The position numbers were made by a program, and so were the translations under genes. DNA of 64,000 nucleotides, from assembly GCA_905182195.1 (NCBI GenBank), contig CAJJAW010000006.1:1-64000 (forward strand), in the 5' to 3' direction. The DNA comes from Alphaproteobacteria bacterium UBA4588. GTDB lineage: Bacteria > Pseudomonadota > Alphaproteobacteria > Rhodobacterales > Rhodobacteraceae. A model generated the notes under the pieces. It searched no databases, was not told the DNA's origin, and saw nothing but the letters and a program-made list of their open reading frames with translations. Shown here piece by piece: positions 17,651 through 26,028 of this stretch. Every line of letters starts with the position of its first letter. Position 1 is the first letter of the stretch.

Positions 17651-17854
17651 TCAGACACGTGTTATACTTACCTTAATTGGCGCAAGCGTCGCCAATGTTT
17701 CATCCGGTACCATTTCATCAAACCCAACATTGATACTCAGATAATTGACATTGTTCTTACGCCAGTCCTCAAGGATATTTAGATCCATTTCTGCTGACGG
17801 AAATAACCCCGCATGAGCGTCCCAAACTAACGCCTTCTTCAACAACTTTGTCAT
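17651..17854 (-). pseudogene. Remnant of membrane dipeptidase (peptidase M19)
   Basis: The 67-residue frame matches only the N-terminus of M19 dipeptidases: LVWDAHAGLFPSAEMDLNIL, then the EDWRKNNVNYLSINVGFDEM segment. The first metal-binding D-x-H type motif is present as WDAHAG. The frame stops at 17651 and no later part of the enzyme (over 250 residues) is found in 17512-17650. It is a truncated gene. It overlaps the stop of the PhzF-like gene by four bases, so it was once the next gene of that operon. Confidence 0.7.
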
Positions 17855-18822
17855 GATGCCTCCAAATTCACGTTGAGCATACCTTCGATGATCAAGCTGG
17901 CCACACCACCCACCTGTAATCGCACAATATTACCACCTTGCGTTTTGATCCTTGTCGTCACACGGCTGGGGCGACCAAGTTCTATTCCTTGTTCAGCCTG
18001 GACTTGTAAGTTCCCATCTTCACCAGGCTGAACCAACCCTTTTTGTAAAAGATAAGTTGATAGGGCTGCATTTGTGGTGCCAGCCGCTGCTGATTCAGCC
18101 ACGCCGACGGCTGGACAAAAATCTCGAACGTGAACATCGCAAGTTTGATCTACGGCTTCAGTTGAAAAAGCAGCCACAGTTTCCAATCCGTTGGATACAC
18201 AAAACTTAGCAAGGGCTGAAAAATCAGGCTGCAGTTCTCGCATCACTGCGAGATCACGCATTGGAAGGCAGAGGTGAATGAAATCGCCAGTGGCTACCTC
18301 TGGTGGCAATTCGTTAGATATGTCCCCGGCACCAACACCCAATATACCAGCCAGTTCTGCCAGATTGAGGTTCACTCCCGCAAACCGTGGTTCTGCAACA
18401 TCCAACATAACTTCAACTCTTCCAGCCTTCGTCCGGCGACGCTCCACCGTAGCCTCCCCTTTAGGCAGATCAAGAACCGCCTTCTGCCACCCGTCCCCCA
18501 CGCAAGGTAATAGTTCTTGTGCAACCAGATGCGTTATCAGACAAACAGTCCCGTGCCCACACATCGGCAACTCCATGACAGTGGAGAAAAATTGTACTTT
18601 AATTCTATTATGGTTGATGGCACTTACAAACGCCGTGGCTGGCGCCCCAATTTCACGTGCAATCAGAACTCGATTTTGGATTGAGATATCCGAGGCATTT
18701 AGCACAATAGCCGCTTGGCTACCTGAATACGGCACTGCAGTAAAAGCATCATATATCGAAATCGGCACATAAGGTTTTTGTTTGGCTAATTCACTCTGAC
18801 TATTCATCTGGCTGTGCCCCAA
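17851..18822 (-). CDS. PhzF-family isomerase-like protein
   Basis: The 323-residue protein has the two-domain PhzF fold signature: DAFTAVPYSGSQAAIVLNAS near the start, MCGHGTVCLITH near residue 91, and a second repeat with DFCPAVGVAESAAAGTTNAA. In characterised PhzF a Glu in the S-E-T-A-F-V motif is the catalytic base; here the corresponding stretch is GAPATAFV, with Ala instead. The substrate and even activity are uncertain. The start is either 18822 or the Met at 18807. It follows proV by ten bases and was followed by a dipeptidase, suggesting use of an imported amino compound. Confidence 0.8.
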   Translation of the reverse strand: MGHSQMNSQSELAKQKPYVPISIYDAFTAVPYSGSQAAIVLNASDISIQNRVLIAREIGAPATAFVSAINHNRIKVQFFSTVMELPMCGHGTVCLITHLVAQELLPCVGDGWQKAVLDLPKGEATVERRRTKAGRVEVMLDVAEPRFAGVNLNLAELAGILGVGAGDISNELPPEVATGDFIHLCLPMRDLAVMRELQPDFSALAKFCVSNGLETVAAFSTEAVDQTCDVHVRDFCPAVGVAESAAAGTTNAALSTYLLQKGLVQPGEDGNLQVQAEQGIELGRPSRVTTRIKTQGGNIVRLQVGGVASLIIEGMLNVNLEAS

Positions 18823-18832
18823 ATGCTAATGA

Positions 18833-19885
18833 CTACGAATTCTGTTTTTCCGACACTGAAACTCTGGGAACCAAAGCTTTAACCAAGTCCTGCATATCAA
18901 TTTGACCGATAGGTTTCTCTCCATCAACAACCCGAAATTTAAACGAGGTGTCACCTTCAGAAAGAGCTATCAGAGATTCAAGGTTGTCTTTTGGACTTAC
19001 GTCACCCGCGTATTTAATTTTTTTATCCAAAGGCGTCATGACAGAGCGAACTCGTAAAACGCGAGCACGATTTATATCGCTAACAAATGCCTCGATATAG
19101 GGATCAGTCGGATTTACCAAAATGTTCTGTGGATCTCCCTGCTGAACAACGGCACCATCTTTTAGAATAACGAGGTGGTCAGCCAATCGAAGGGCTTCAT
19201 CGAGGTCATGCGTGATAAACACAATCGTCTTTTTTAATTCAACATGTAGCTCGAGCAGGAGTTTTTGCATGTCGCTGCGTATCAAAGGATCGAGAGCAGA
19301 AAATGCTTCGTCCATAAGCATGATATCAGAGTTGGAGGTCAACGCGCGTGCAAGGCCAACTCTTTGCTGCATGCCACCAGAAAGTTGGTAGGGATAGTGG
19401 TGCTCATAGCCTCCAAGTCCAACTCGGTTGATCCAAACACGAGCCTCCTTATGCCGCGCACTTTGGGCCACACCGCGCACCTCCAGTGGAAGTGCGGAAT
19501 TATCAAGTATGGTACGGTGCGGTAGTAGTGCGAATTTCTGGAAAACCATAGACATGTCTGTGCGGCGCATGTCACGTAATGCTTCAGTTCCCAACAAGAG
19601 CGCATCTTTACCATCGATCAGCACTTGACCATCAGTCGGTTCAATTAATCTGTTGATATGGCGAATAAGCGTCGACTTTCCAGATCCAGACAGCCCCATT
19701 ACCACTGTTATGGCGCTTTCGCGAATATCGATTGAAATATCCTGGAGCCCTAAAACATGATCAGTCTGGGCAAGTAATTCTTCTTTCTCCATACCCGCTT
19801 TGACTTTCTCAAGCGCAGATTTGGGATTTGAACCAAAAATCTTATATAGGTTACGAATTTCTATTTTAGGAGGAGTTGCCATCAT
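18833..19885 (-). CDS. proV: Glycine betaine/proline ABC transporter ATP-binding protein
   Basis: This is the ATPase of a ProU/OpuA-type osmolyte importer. Walker A is GLSGSGKSTLIRHINRL near residue 67, the signature LSGGMQQRVGLARAL near 170, and Walker B IMLMDEAFSALDPLIRSDM follows. A long N-terminal extension (IRNLYKIFGSNPKSALE) is typical of ProV. The C-terminal 70 residues form a degenerate CBS-like region. Length 350 is slightly shorter than ProV of enterics. It sits ten bases after the permease. Confidence 0.93.
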   Translation of the reverse strand: MMATPPKIEIRNLYKIFGSNPKSALEKVKAGMEKEELLAQTDHVLGLQDISIDIRESAITVVMGLSGSGKSTLIRHINRLIEPTDGQVLIDGKDALLLGTEALRDMRRTDMSMVFQKFALLPHRTILDNSALPLEVRGVAQSARHKEARVWINRVGLGGYEHHYPYQLSGGMQQRVGLARALTSNSDIMLMDEAFSALDPLIRSDMQKLLLELHVELKKTIVFITHDLDEALRLADHLVILKDGAVVQQGDPQNILVNPTDPYIEAFVSDINRARVLRVRSVMTPLDKKIKYAGDVSPKDNLESLIALSEGDTSFKFRVVDGEKPIGQIDMQDLVKALVPRVSVSEKQNS

Positions 19886-19894
19886 ACTACCCGT

Positions 19895-20927
19895 CTATTT
19901 GAAGATTTGATTAGTAGATACGCGAGCAATCGCTGCTTTAGACACTCGGTCTAAAATAACAGCAAGCAACACTATCCCTAGTCCGGCTATGAGGCCCACA
20001 CCCAACTCGAGATTTCGGATCCCTCGGAGCACTAGAACGCCGAGACCAGGCGCAGAGACTAACGACGCAATTACCACCATCGCAAGGCTCATCATGATAG
20101 TTTGATTTACACCCGCCATGATATTGGGCAGTGCGAGTGGTAACTCAATACCAAGAAGCTTTTGTCTGGGCGACATGCCAAAGGCGTTAGCCGCCTCAAC
20201 GACATCTTGATCTACAAGTCTGATCCCCAGATCTGTGAGCCTAATAACTGGAACAATGGCGTAAACAATAATTGCAATCCCATATAGCTTTGGCTCTGTG
20301 ACGCTAAACAAAAAAATCAGTGGTATTAAATATACAAAGGTCGGTAATGTCTGGAGCAAGTCCAGTAGTGGAATTAAACCCCGTTGCAGGCGGTTAGATT
20401 TAGCCATAGCAATTCCAATCTGGCACCCCTAATAAAATACATATTCCTGTGCACACAGCAATAATCGCTAGCGTCTGCAAAGCAGCATCTAGGTGGTCAA
20501 TAAAAGCCAAAAATGTAAATGATAAAGTTACGAAAACTGTAACCACAACGGAACGGCATACGTACCAAACAAACAATAATATTAACGGAATAATGATCCA
20601 CCAAGGTGTAGCCAAAAAGCTGAATAAAGCTAGTTCTAATAGCCATGATAGAGGCTGGGTTAGTGGATCCAATACTGATTTCAGGACGTCTTTTACGTTG
20701 AGGAAAGCGGCTTCTACTCCTGCAGTAAATTCTCGAGATTGAGGAAATGATAAGCATGCCTGATAGAGTTCATCCATCGATGGGAAAGGAAATATAGGTC
20801 CTTCATTTGCCGCGTCCGGGTTGGTTTTAGCCAACAAGCTGGCCATCGATAACTTTGGAGTTTCAGTCGCTGAGTCACACCAAACTCTCAACCCTAGTAC
20901 ATTGAACAAACTGTCATAAAACGCCAT
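19895..20927 (-). pseudogene. proW: Glycine betaine/proline ABC transporter permease, frameshifted
   Basis: The N-terminal frame (20927 to 20400) encodes a soluble lead segment and the first membrane helices, ending LLGVPDWNCYG. The C-terminal frame (20407 to 19895) begins MAKSNRLQRGLIPLLDLLQT, the conserved ProW core with LTDLGIRLVDQDVVEAANAF. One extra G on the minus strand (plus-strand C near 20420) explains the shift: without it the junction reads GVPIGIAMAKSN, the normal ProW sequence. The locus is 1033 bases, one over a multiple of three. An intact protein would have about 343 residues. Confidence 0.88.
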
Positions 20928-20944
20928 TTTTTGTTCCTCATTAA

Positions 20945-20975
20945 AACGAAGGCACGCAAATTGCGTGCCTTCGTT
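20945..20975 (-). promoter_or_regulatory. Strong hairpin between proX and proW
   Basis: A perfect 15-bp inverted repeat, AACGAAGGCACGCAA against TTGCGTGCCTTCGTT with one base between the arms, sits in the gap between the substrate-binding protein gene and the permease. On the minus strand it is followed by TTTTAATG, only a short U-run. It may stabilise proX mRNA or partly terminate, giving more binding protein than permease. Confidence 0.85.
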
Positions 20976-20997
20976 GATTTAGTAAGTACTGAAACGA

Positions 20998-21972
20998 CTA
21001 CTGTAGTAGTGCTGCAAGTTTACTGCGCGCGGAATCGTTAATCCAACTACTCCAAATGTCTTGTTGAGTTGACAAGAAGTAAACAGCGGCCTCATCACCA
21101 GTAGCACTTTCGGCATCTTGCCACGCGAGAAGACTATTCATCATGTTATTGGTAAACGAAAGATTTCGCATCACATCTGTCTCCGCTGGATGGGAAGCCT
21201 CAAACTCACTAGTGACAACAGTCGTGACCACACTACTTGGCCACGATTGCATCGTTGGAGTTGCGCAGTCTGTGTCTGAGTTACAGGCTTGTTTACTAGC
21301 ATCATGAGGACCTAAGTCCACTTGAACCATTGGATACTTTCCTAAAACCAAACTAGGTGACCAGTAGTATCCGAACCATGGCTCTTTAGAAGTATATGCG
21401 GAACCAATTGATGCAGCCAGTGTCTCACCTGACCCATGTACAAAGTCTTCAACACCACTGGTTTCAAAACCACCAGCTTTAGCAACATTTGACGCTACAA
21501 CTTGGCAGGTCCATCCCACAGGACAATTATGCATTCTATTTCCAACTAAATCCGGGTTGGCTAATACACCCTCAATAGTCATCAATTCTGGGTGAGCTTC
21601 TGCCAAATAAACTGGAATGAAGAGACCCTCAATGCCACCATCTGAGAGAACATCTGTTAATTCATTAATTTTTCCCGCCTCCAAGAGCGGTACATAGGCT
21701 GGCGCACCATTCGTCCAGACTTCAGTTATTATGTCGGGCTCACCAGTTTCAGAAACTGAAGCGAGTGCGGGCGTAGAAGCAGAAGGCACAACTGTAACAG
21801 AGCAACCATAGCCTTGCTCAAGCAAGAATTTGGCAACCTGGGTTACAATAACAGCTGACCCCCAATCCATTTCGGTAATAGATACCTCACCACAGTCTTG
21901 GGCCTGTGCAGTTCCAGCAACCAAACTGGTTGCCAGAGCACATGAAATTACCATTTTTTTTATATTTAACAT
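20998..21972 (-). CDS. proX: Glycine betaine-type ABC transporter substrate-binding protein
   Basis: The 324-residue protein starts with a signal peptide (MLNIKKMVISCALATSLVAG, cut after AQA) and has an OpuAC-type domain. Motifs include ITEMDWGSAVIVTQVAKFLL, a hallmark of ProX-like proteins, DIITEVWTNG, and the ligand-region PWFGYYWSPSLVLGKYPMVQ with aromatic residues that bind quaternary amines in related proteins. It also has paired Cys. First gene of the operon proX-proW-proV-phzF. The ribosome site AAAGGGAGAAG precedes the ATG. Confidence 0.9.
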   Translation of the reverse strand: MLNIKKMVISCALATSLVAGTAQAQDCGEVSITEMDWGSAVIVTQVAKFLLEQGYGCSVTVVPSASTPALASVSETGEPDIITEVWTNGAPAYVPLLEAGKINELTDVLSDGGIEGLFIPVYLAEAHPELMTIEGVLANPDLVGNRMHNCPVGWTCQVVASNVAKAGGFETSGVEDFVHGSGETLAASIGSAYTSKEPWFGYYWSPSLVLGKYPMVQVDLGPHDASKQACNSDTDCATPTMQSWPSSVVTTVVTSEFEASHPAETDVMRNLSFTNNMMNSLLAWQDAESATGDEAAVYFLSTQQDIWSSWINDSARSKLAALLQ

Positions 21973-22470
21973 AAACTTCTCCCTTTTTTAGTTAGGCTAA
22001 TAATAGAATTATTTTAGTCATGATTGTTCAATCATCGGTAGTTAAACAGCATTTTCCATCAAATCTAGGCTCTCCAACCAAAAATACTTTTCTCCCCCAC
22101 TTCATAGCCTTAAAACTTTTTGAAGTAGAAAATTTAGTCTCACATTATAAAAATGTAGCGTCAAACAATTATTTAAATAAAATATTATAATTAATTAAAA
22201 ACCTTAACGCTGCATCCCGTTACGAAAGGTTTGGCATTAAATTACGCGTTTAATTTAAGGAAGGTTTGAACCTGAATTGAAGTCAGACGCAAACGGTCAT
22301 CGTACCGCCTGTCATCTGGTTTAATGCCAGCCCTACCCTGAACCTACGAATTTTCACCCATTGCACAGGCCCTACCCAAAAAAAACTTATGTCAATCCGT
22401 GATGGTTATTAAGCGTTGCTTGCGTCTGCACCGACAGGCGATAGAGTAGCTGAAACTGGAGGAGCCAGCC
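21973..22470. other. Intergenic region, proX / cobO
   Basis: About 500 bases of AT-rich DNA between divergent genes. An inverted repeat TTAAATTA-CGCGTT-TAATTTAA at 22237-22258 could bind a regulator. No cobalamin riboswitch landmarks (such as GCCACTG or a GAAGTCAGG-type box in context) were found before cobO. No gene was seen. Confidence 0.4.
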
Positions 22471-23079
22471 ATGACCCAAGATGTTGAACGCCACGCTATA
22501 AAAATGGCTAAAAAGAAAGCCGCACGTGACAAAATTATGGCGACAAAAACAGACGAAAAGGGTTTGGTGATTGTGCACACCGGCAAGGGCAAGGGCAAAT
22601 CCTCAGCCGCTTTCAACATGATTTTTCGCCACATCGCCCACAAACGTAAAAGTGCTGTGGTGCAATTTATAAAGGGCGGGATGAGCACCGGTGAGCGAGA
22701 TTTGATCCTGGAGCATTTCACCGATCTATGCGCGTTTCATACTATGGGCGAAGGCTTCACTTGGGAAACCCAAGACAAAACCCGTGACACCGAAATGGCA
22801 CAGGCGGCTTGGACCAAAGCTAAGGAGCTGATTTTGGATGAGAGCAATCACATGGTGCTTTTGGATGAGATCAATATAGCGCTGCGCTATGATTATCTCG
22901 ACATCAACGAAGTTGTAGCCTTTTTGCAAAATGAAAAGCCCGTGATGACCCATGTAGTTCTTACTGGGCGCAACGCCCATGCCGATTTAATTGAGGCCGC
23001 TGATTTAGTCACCGAAATGGAGCTGATCAAGCACCCGTTCCGATCTGGCATCAAAGCGCAAATTGGCGTTGAATTTTAG
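22471..23079 (+). CDS. cobO: Cob(I)yrinic acid a,c-diamide adenosyltransferase
   Basis: CobO (BtuR/CobA type) adenosylates corrinoids in cobalamin synthesis or salvage. The 202-residue protein has the P-loop VHTGKGKGKSSAAFNMIFR near residue 37, GEGFTWETQDKTRD near 93, and LLDEINIALRYDYLD near 130, all typical. GGAGG lies just upstream of the ATG. Two Lin0512-family genes follow on the same strand. Confidence 0.95.
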   Translation: MTQDVERHAIKMAKKKAARDKIMATKTDEKGLVIVHTGKGKGKSSAAFNMIFRHIAHKRKSAVVQFIKGGMSTGERDLILEHFTDLCAFHTMGEGFTWETQDKTRDTEMAQAAWTKAKELILDESNHMVLLDEINIALRYDYLDINEVVAFLQNEKPVMTHVVLTGRNAHADLIEAADLVTEMELIKHPFRSGIKAQIGVEF

Positions 23080-23147
23080 GTGTGCCTGCCCAAACCACGT
23101 GACTGCAACCGCAAGGCAGTGCATTCCAACACAGCAAGGATGCTATA

Positions 23148-23492
23148 ATGGCGGTTAAACGATTGCTCACCGAGTTTGGCATGGGTTCTTCCCTGCGCCG
23201 ACGTGACTATACTCAAGCCGCCGTGCGCGCGGTGAAGGACGCCCTGTGGCACAATTCGATAAATCTGGCTGAGCTGTTCGGCAAGGACAAAACTGAGATG
23301 TTGATTGATGTCGAAGTTGGCGTGCAGGATCCCGATGCGGTTAATCGCGCAGCTGTGGCGAAAATTTTTCCCTATGGGCAGGTGCGGGTAGAGGTGATGC
23401 ATGGTGGGCTGGATGTGCCGCGCCCCGAAGGCCACCCAACAGTCATGGCCAATGTCGCGATTTCTGTATCCCTAGATTTGGGAGTGGTCTAG
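23148..23492 (+). CDS. Lin0512 family protein (first of tandem pair)
   Basis: The 114-residue protein has the family pattern: TEFGMGSSLRRRDYTQAAVR, DALWHNSINLAELFG, then a VEVGVQDPDAVNRAAVAKIF segment and VMHGGLDVPRPEGHPTVMAN. No enzyme activity is established for this family. The stop overlaps the next start by one base. It lies 68 bases after cobO, so a link to corrinoid metabolism is possible by context only. Confidence 0.8.
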   Translation: MAVKRLLTEFGMGSSLRRRDYTQAAVRAVKDALWHNSINLAELFGKDKTEMLIDVEVGVQDPDAVNRAAVAKIFPYGQVRVEVMHGGLDVPRPEGHPTVMANVAISVSLDLGVV

Positions 23493-23857
23493 TGAGCGAC
23501 CAAAGATTTATCATCGAAATGGGTATGGGCAACGATCAATACGGTCAAGATTATACCAAAGCGGCCCACCGCGCGATTGAAGACGCCCTGCGCCATTCGG
23601 CCATTCCAATGTTCCAAGCCCTAGAGCCGTCACTCGGGCTCGCGCCGCAAGATATGCGCGTGCAAGTCACCATTGGCGTGCAGCAGCCAGATTTGGTCGA
23701 CACCAAAGCCTTAGTGTCCGCTTTGCCACGTGGACGGGCTGAAGTGAGAGCGGTTGCAGGTGGATTGAATGTGGTAAACCCAGACTCTGGCAATGTGATT
23801 GTGATCGCCAGCGCAGCAGTTGAGGCTTTTTTACCCTATCTTGGTGACCGGACATAA
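23492..23857 (+). CDS. Lin0512 family protein (second of tandem pair)
   Basis: This 121-residue paralog of the previous gene starts at GTG 23492 within TAGTG. Aligned motifs are IEMGMGNDQYGQDYTKAAHR, EDALRHSAIPMFQ, VTIGVQQPDLVDTKALVSAL and AVAGGLNVVNPDSGN. The paired arrangement suggests a hetero-oligomer. Function unknown. Converges with the VOC gene three bases later. Confidence 0.8.
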   Translation: MSDQRFIIEMGMGNDQYGQDYTKAAHRAIEDALRHSAIPMFQALEPSLGLAPQDMRVQVTIGVQQPDLVDTKALVSALPRGRAEVRAVAGGLNVVNPDSGNVIVIASAAVEAFLPYLGDRT

Positions 23858-23860
23858 GCC

Positions 23861-24262
23861 TCAAACCAAGTTAGAGATCTCCAACAGATTGCCATCTGGA
23901 TCGCGGATATAAAGCGATTGCATCGACCCTTGCGCACCGCTGCGCGCAACAGGGCCGTCAATCACCTCCACGCTCCGCGCCGCCAAGTAATTCTGCCAAT
24001 CCCCAAGTGGGGTTGGTGACACAAAACACAAGTCAGCAGTACCTAAGCTGGGAAATGCTGCATGAGGCGCAAACGACGCCCCGGCCTGATGCAGATTGAT
24101 TTTCTGCGCCCCAAATTTTAACGCCCAGCGCCGGCTGCCGTCGGCGGCTGCAAACTCAATCACCTGCATCCCCAAAACATCACAATAAAAAGCTACGGTC
24201 TGAGCAATATCAGCAACAGTTAATACCAGATGATCCAATGCGATAATCTTCGGCGTGGTCAT
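23861..24262 (-). CDS. VOC family (glyoxalase-like) protein
   Basis: The 133-residue protein has the paired beta-alpha-beta-beta-beta modules of the vicinal oxygen chelate fold. IIALDHLVLTVADIAQTVAF supplies the first metal-ligand His, KINLHQAG a second, and SLYIRDPDGNLLEISN the closing acidic ligand. The substrate is not predictable. It follows the FAD oxidoreductase by five bases on the same strand. Confidence 0.85.
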   Translation of the reverse strand: MTTPKIIALDHLVLTVADIAQTVAFYCDVLGMQVIEFAAADGSRRWALKFGAQKINLHQAGASFAPHAAFPSLGTADLCFVSPTPLGDWQNYLAARSVEVIDGPVARSGAQGSMQSLYIRDPDGNLLEISNLV

Positions 24263-24267
24263 ATCTG

Positions 24268-25320
24268 TTACCCTTTTGGTCTCATACTGGCGTTGGCGCG
24301 AAAATCATCAGGGACAAGATCCACTCCATCCAAAATCAACGCTGCCATAACTTGGCCAATTTTGGGCGCCATACCAAATCCAATTTTAAATCCGCCGTTG
24401 GCAATAAACCAATCTGGGTTCACGGGATGTTTTCCCAGGATTGGTGCCCGAGTAAATGCCCGAGGACGCACCCCAGCCCAGCGCGCAAGCACTGGTGCAT
24501 CTCGCAAAACTGGAAACAATTGCTTGGCCTTGGCAATTAGGTCATTGAGTTGCCCATCAGTATCTGTTGGTGATTTAAAATAACGTTCACTAGTAGAGCC
24601 AATTGCCACAGTACCATCCAAATGCGGCACAATATGCAAACCATCCGCAAACAACTGCGGCTCACCGGGGCGGGCAAAATCTAGCAAAGCCGCTTGACCC
24701 TTTACACCGTTGCCAATCTCTTGGCCAAGGTCCTCAGACATTTCAACCAAACCCTGCCAACCCCGTGCATCCAAAATAGCGCCCTGCCGGGCGCCTGCCG
24801 TGGTAATTACACCACCCAAATTCTCAACAGCGCGGCCAAGTGCCTGTGTAGCTTTCTGAGGATGGATATGGGCAGATAGAGTGTCATGGATCAATTGTCC
24901 GGTTGCAGAGGGGGGCGCCCATTCACCGGCCTTGTTCGCTGACATAACCTCCCAAACCGCCGTATTACCCCAGTTTTTCTCTGCATCAACGATGCGTGAC
25001 AAGGCCAAGGCGATCAAGCGCTCCTCATTAATAGGTTGCAAACGTCCTTGATTAGCAAACCCCGTGGACAGACCGGATATTGCTTCAACCTCCGGCCAAA
25101 AGCTCCGAGAATAAAGTAGACTTTCCAATTGAAATTGTTTTTTTGGTAACCATAAATCTGGGGTATGCGGCGCGAGAGCACCCACAATGCCACCACTAGC
25201 ACCACTAGCCACGCCAGCCGGATCAATCACGCGCACCCGGGCTCCCCGTTGCGCACAGCAAAACGCAATTGACAAGCCAAAAACACCAGCCCCTAAAATT
25301 GTTACGTCAGCAGTTGCCAA
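24268..25320 (-). CDS. FAD-dependent oxidoreductase, MnmC oxidase-domain-like
   Basis: The 350-residue DAO-fold protein starts with the dinucleotide-binding VTILGAGVFGLSIAFCCAQR and SGASGGIVGALAPHTPD, and ends with RPRAFTRAPILGKHP and GGFKIGFGMAPKIG. This matches the FAD oxidase half of bifunctional MnmC, which removes carboxymethyl from cmnm5s2U in tRNA. It is divergent from mnmD by 45 bases, supporting the idea that the two are separate subunits of the same tRNA-modification step. A plain amino-acid oxidase remains possible. Confidence 0.8.
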   Translation of the reverse strand: MATADVTILGAGVFGLSIAFCCAQRGARVRVIDPAGVASGASGGIVGALAPHTPDLWLPKKQFQLESLLYSRSFWPEVEAISGLSTGFANQGRLQPINEERLIALALSRIVDAEKNWGNTAVWEVMSANKAGEWAPPSATGQLIHDTLSAHIHPQKATQALGRAVENLGGVITTAGARQGAILDARGWQGLVEMSEDLGQEIGNGVKGQAALLDFARPGEPQLFADGLHIVPHLDGTVAIGSTSERYFKSPTDTDGQLNDLIAKAKQLFPVLRDAPVLARWAGVRPRAFTRAPILGKHPVNPDWFIANGGFKIGFGMAPKIGQVMAALILDGVDLVPDDFRANASMRPKG

Positions 25321-25365
25321 AATCTTCGCCCTTCTGCATGGTCTGCTAAATACTTAGGGTAGACC

Positions 25366-26028
25366 ATGCTCAACCACCAGCCTGATAACATCGAATGGCG
25401 CGCAAACGTACCATTCTCCATCCAATTTGATGACCCATATTACTCGGCAGACAATGGACTGGCTGAGGCCCAACACGTTTTTCTGTCTGGAAATGGTCTA
25501 CCCAAACGATTTTCACCTGAGTTTCAGATTGCAGAGCTTGGTTTCGGTACCGGACTCAATCTTTTAGTGGCACTAGCCGCGTGGCGGAAATCTGGTGTGA
25601 AAGGCATATTGCATTTCACCAGTTTTGAAGCGTTCCCACTGACGCCTGAACAGATGATCAAAGCCCATGAGGCCTTTCCAGAGCTCAAGAAGCTAGCCAT
25701 TGAACTGGCCTCACTCTGGGGCAACACTATCACATTGCCTGATTTAAAGTTTGACCTCATCTTAGGCGACGCACGCGACACCCTTCCAGCTTGGCCCCAG
25801 AAAGCCGATGCGTGGTTTCTAGATGGGTTTTCACCATCAAAAAACCCCGAGCTTTGGGAACCTACACTTATGGCCCACGTAGCCCATCACACCAAAGCAG
25901 GCGGCAGCTGTGCCACCTATACCGCCGCCGGCTTTGTCCGCCGTGGCTTGCAAAAAGCTGGATTTGCCATCACACGAACTCCAGGCTTTGGCCGAAAAAG
26001 ACATATGACCCAAGGGACCATGCAATGA
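25366..26028 (+). CDS. mnmD: tRNA 5-methylaminomethyl-2-thiouridine methyltransferase
   Basis: MnmD makes mnm5s2U34 in tRNA from nm5s2U using S-adenosylmethionine. The 220-residue protein has IEWRANVPFSIQFDDPYYSA, the SAM site ELGFGTGLNLLVAL near residue 62, a second loop FDLILGDARDTLP, and the signature ADAWFLDGFSPSKNPELW near residue 147. It is a stand-alone methyltransferase without the fused oxidase of enteric MnmC. The next gene overlaps its stop (ATGA). Confidence 0.92.
   Translation: MLNHQPDNIEWRANVPFSIQFDDPYYSADNGLAEAQHVFLSGNGLPKRFSPEFQIAELGFGTGLNLLVALAAWRKSGVKGILHFTSFEAFPLTPEQMIKAHEAFPELKKLAIELASLWGNTITLPDLKFDLILGDARDTLPAWPQKADAWFLDGFSPSKNPELWEPTLMAHVAHHTKAGGSCATYTAAGFVRRGLQKAGFAITRTPGFGRKRHMTQGTMQ

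Noticed and set aside
22261-22470. Possible cobalamin riboswitch before cobO
   Set aside because: The region has GAAGTCAG-like letters but none of the other B12-box landmarks in order, and the pairing expected around them is absent.
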